Part shown: positions 62,231 to 64,000 of the stretch, piece after piece | How the letters are laid out: every line of letters begins with the position of its first letter | Position numbering within the stretch: the first letter of the stretch is position 1 | Assembly: GCA_947179485.1 (NCBI GenBank) | Contig: OX359247.1 | Location: forward strand, 44,923,131 to 44,987,130 | Length of the DNA stretch: 64,000 bases | Source: Allacma fusca | Lineage: Eukaryota > Arthropoda > Collembola > Symphypleona > Sminthuridae | Direction: 5' to 3' | Notes under the pieces: model-generated | The model's database searches: none | What the model saw: the letters and a program-made list of their open reading frames with translations, nothing else | Told to the model about the DNA's origin: nothing | Position numbers and translations under genes: made by a program

Positions 62231-63143
62231 TAAAGGCGTGGCCCGCGGGTAAAAATTCGGGGCGGGCCGAGGCCCGACCCACCCGTGCGGGTTATGAGCG
62301 GGTTCGGGTTTAATGCTTCGTCATGTTGCAAGTTGCGGATCGGGCTGGGTTATTATCGTATTTCAATGGGGCGGGTCGTGTTATACTTTATGCATATAGT
62401 GTGGATTGCGGGCGGGTTCGGGCTGGATTTGTATTTACGTTGGGCCCGCAAACAGCCCGCAAAACGTTTGAATTTCAATCAATGACGTTTAGGATTTTTC
62501 CAGGAAAATTATATGGTTTGCGTCCATTTGTGATTGCTCACGTTTCTGCCTTTGTAAGTGTTGGTATTCCTGTTTCATCGTGTTTTTCGCTTATCATTGT
62601 GTGACTGAGACTTGTAACTTTTTTAAGTTACTGCTCTGAACTCAATAGCATGTAAAACTTCTTAGCGTAGTATTCTTACGATTAGTTCAAGTTTCCTGCG
62701 CAGTGGTTTTCGAACACAAAATGACATTAATTAAATATAAAACCAGCTACATATATTAAAACATTTGAAAAACTTATAAAAACAATATTTATTCTTCGGT
62801 TTCTACGGTTTACACTTCTGTTTTAGACGTTGTGATGGAGGATGATTTAAAATTCAGACGAAGACCGGCCGAGAAGCGAATCTCGCAGCGTTTAAATAAG
62901 TTATTAAATAATTTCGAGGCAAATAAAATATAATTGCGGGCCCCGCGGGGGCCCGCAAACTGGGTCGGACTGTGTCAACTGAAACCCAGCGGGCTGCGGT
63001 CTGGCGCGGGCCTAAAAAAATACTGTCGGGTCGGGTCGGGCCGACGTTTCAGAGGTTGACTTTCGGGTAGGGCGGGTTCGGGTTACGTATTTGTGGGTAA
63101 GACTCGGGCTGGGTTGGGAAATGGCCTGCGGGCCACGCCTTTA
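62231..63143. mobile_element. hAT element with GC-rich ends (913 bp)
   Basis: Ends TAAAGGCGTGGCCCGC and GCGGGCCACGCCTTTA are perfect inverted repeats. The 8-bp duplication CAAGCAAG is perfect (62223-62230, 63144-63151). Several hundred bases at both ends are rich in GGGCCCGC and GGGTTCGGG motifs, a sharp GC contrast with the surroundings. A short plus-strand frame beginning MEDDLKFRRRPAEKRIS at 62836 may be a leftover transposase exon, but no domain is recognised. It is probably non-autonomous. Confidence 0.92.
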
Positions 63144-63151
63144 CAAGCAAG

Positions 63152-64000
63152 CCTTCCACTTTCACTAATAGTATAGCTTGGTCTAGCTTTCGTAGAACTA
63201 CAGCTACACGCTTTCTCTTCTCATAGACAACCCCTCACATATTCAATGTTTCAACCTGGGTTGTCTTTGTTACCCCGTGAGTGAAACGTATAGCAAGTAT
63301 TCGTATGGAAAATGACTAAACAGGTTGCTCAGCTTTATTAAACAAAGTTGACAAATAGACTAGAATAATTATTACTCATCCCTATAAACTGAATGAACAG
63401 AAATTCCAATCTGACTTCATTACAGGGTTTAAGGTTTGATCTGTAGGTAAATTATACAGGTTCTAACTGTCTTGTGGAGCTAATGGTTTTTGGAAGTAGG
63501 ATCTTGACCAAGTATAAAAATTCGTTGGCCATTTTGTTCCGACACTGAAGGTATCCCCGAAACAGCAGCTCACTTTGTGCTTACTAAGTGTAAACAGAAA
63601 TCGATTTTGAACCACGAGACAGAATAATATTGAAACTATGCACAAAACAAATACCTACATACATATGTGTGCGTATTAACAATGAATGGATGAAGTCACA
63701 GTGGTACAAGAAAATCATCTGGAGTTTGCGTGACAGTTAGCGGAAAATGCTTAGAATGCAATTTTTATTACAAATACATTTTAGATTCCATGGTAAGAAT
63801 GGTAGAATCATAACAGTCGATATTTACAATTGGGGAATCCGCACCCATATTGTTTTATAGAATACTGAAATGCCGGCGATTATAATTTCGGAACTTGAAC
63901 AGAGCTTCTAGTGATTAGGGACATTCACAAGCGGTGCAAATTGGAAATCCCTCTTGTTCATTGGACTAATTCAGAAGTTATATCAAGGAATTATCTGGAT
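63152..64000. other. Gene-free right edge
   Basis: No coding exon, RNA gene or mobile element recognised in the last 850 bases. Confidence 0.5.

Noticed and set aside
62836..62931. Short MEDDLKFRRR frame as a gene
   Set aside because: About 32 codons inside a non-autonomous hAT element; at most a transposase exon leftover.

Overview
The window is AT-rich nuclear DNA from a metazoan, most likely an arthropod. Evidence: an intron-split Mediator subunit gene with small introns (89-184 bp), a 5S rRNA gene of the arthropod type, a BEL/Pao LTR retrotransposon, and many hAT-type DNA transposons. The species cannot be fixed from the sequence. There are no bacterial-type operons, CRISPR arrays or phage genes. 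A 200-base run of N at 8402-8601 is an assembly gap.

Layout. (1) 1-12234: gene-poor sequence. (2) 12235-18935, plus strand: MED1, seven exons joining into one 1989-residue frame. (3) 20160-21650, minus strand, tail-to-tail with MED1: an unrecognised 496-residue protein with four TPR-like repeats. (4) 23123-25017: two non-autonomous hAT elements. (5) 26918-27641: an intact-looking 5S rRNA gene facing a decayed inverted 5S copy. (6) 28475-49618: a dense hAT cluster containing an 8.2-kb direct tandem duplication (30179-38406 and 38409-46636) with no difference seen between copies. Both outer breakpoints fall inside hAT elements. (7) 45686-50383, minus strand: an ATOX1-like copper chaperone gene. 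Its last coding exon is split by a 3.7-kb hAT element that carries a nearly complete transposase gene, and its intron holds a 3-bp-TSD MITE abutting the splice donor. (8) 51847-59238: a young BEL/Pao element preceded by a truncated second element that shares its LTR. (9) 59239-64000: gene-poor sequence with one more hAT element (62231-63143).

How the parts relate. MED1 and the TPR-like gene are the only host protein genes that look intact. The second half is mostly transposable-element traffic. At least seven hAT elements with different terminal repeats were identified, six by perfect 8-bp target-site duplications and one by an imperfect one. One is nested in another, one breaks ATOX1, and two contain the ends of the 8.2-kb duplication. 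The near-identical LTRs, the perfect TSDs and the apparently identical tandem copies all suggest recent activity. For the two large duplications, assembly error must be excluded first.
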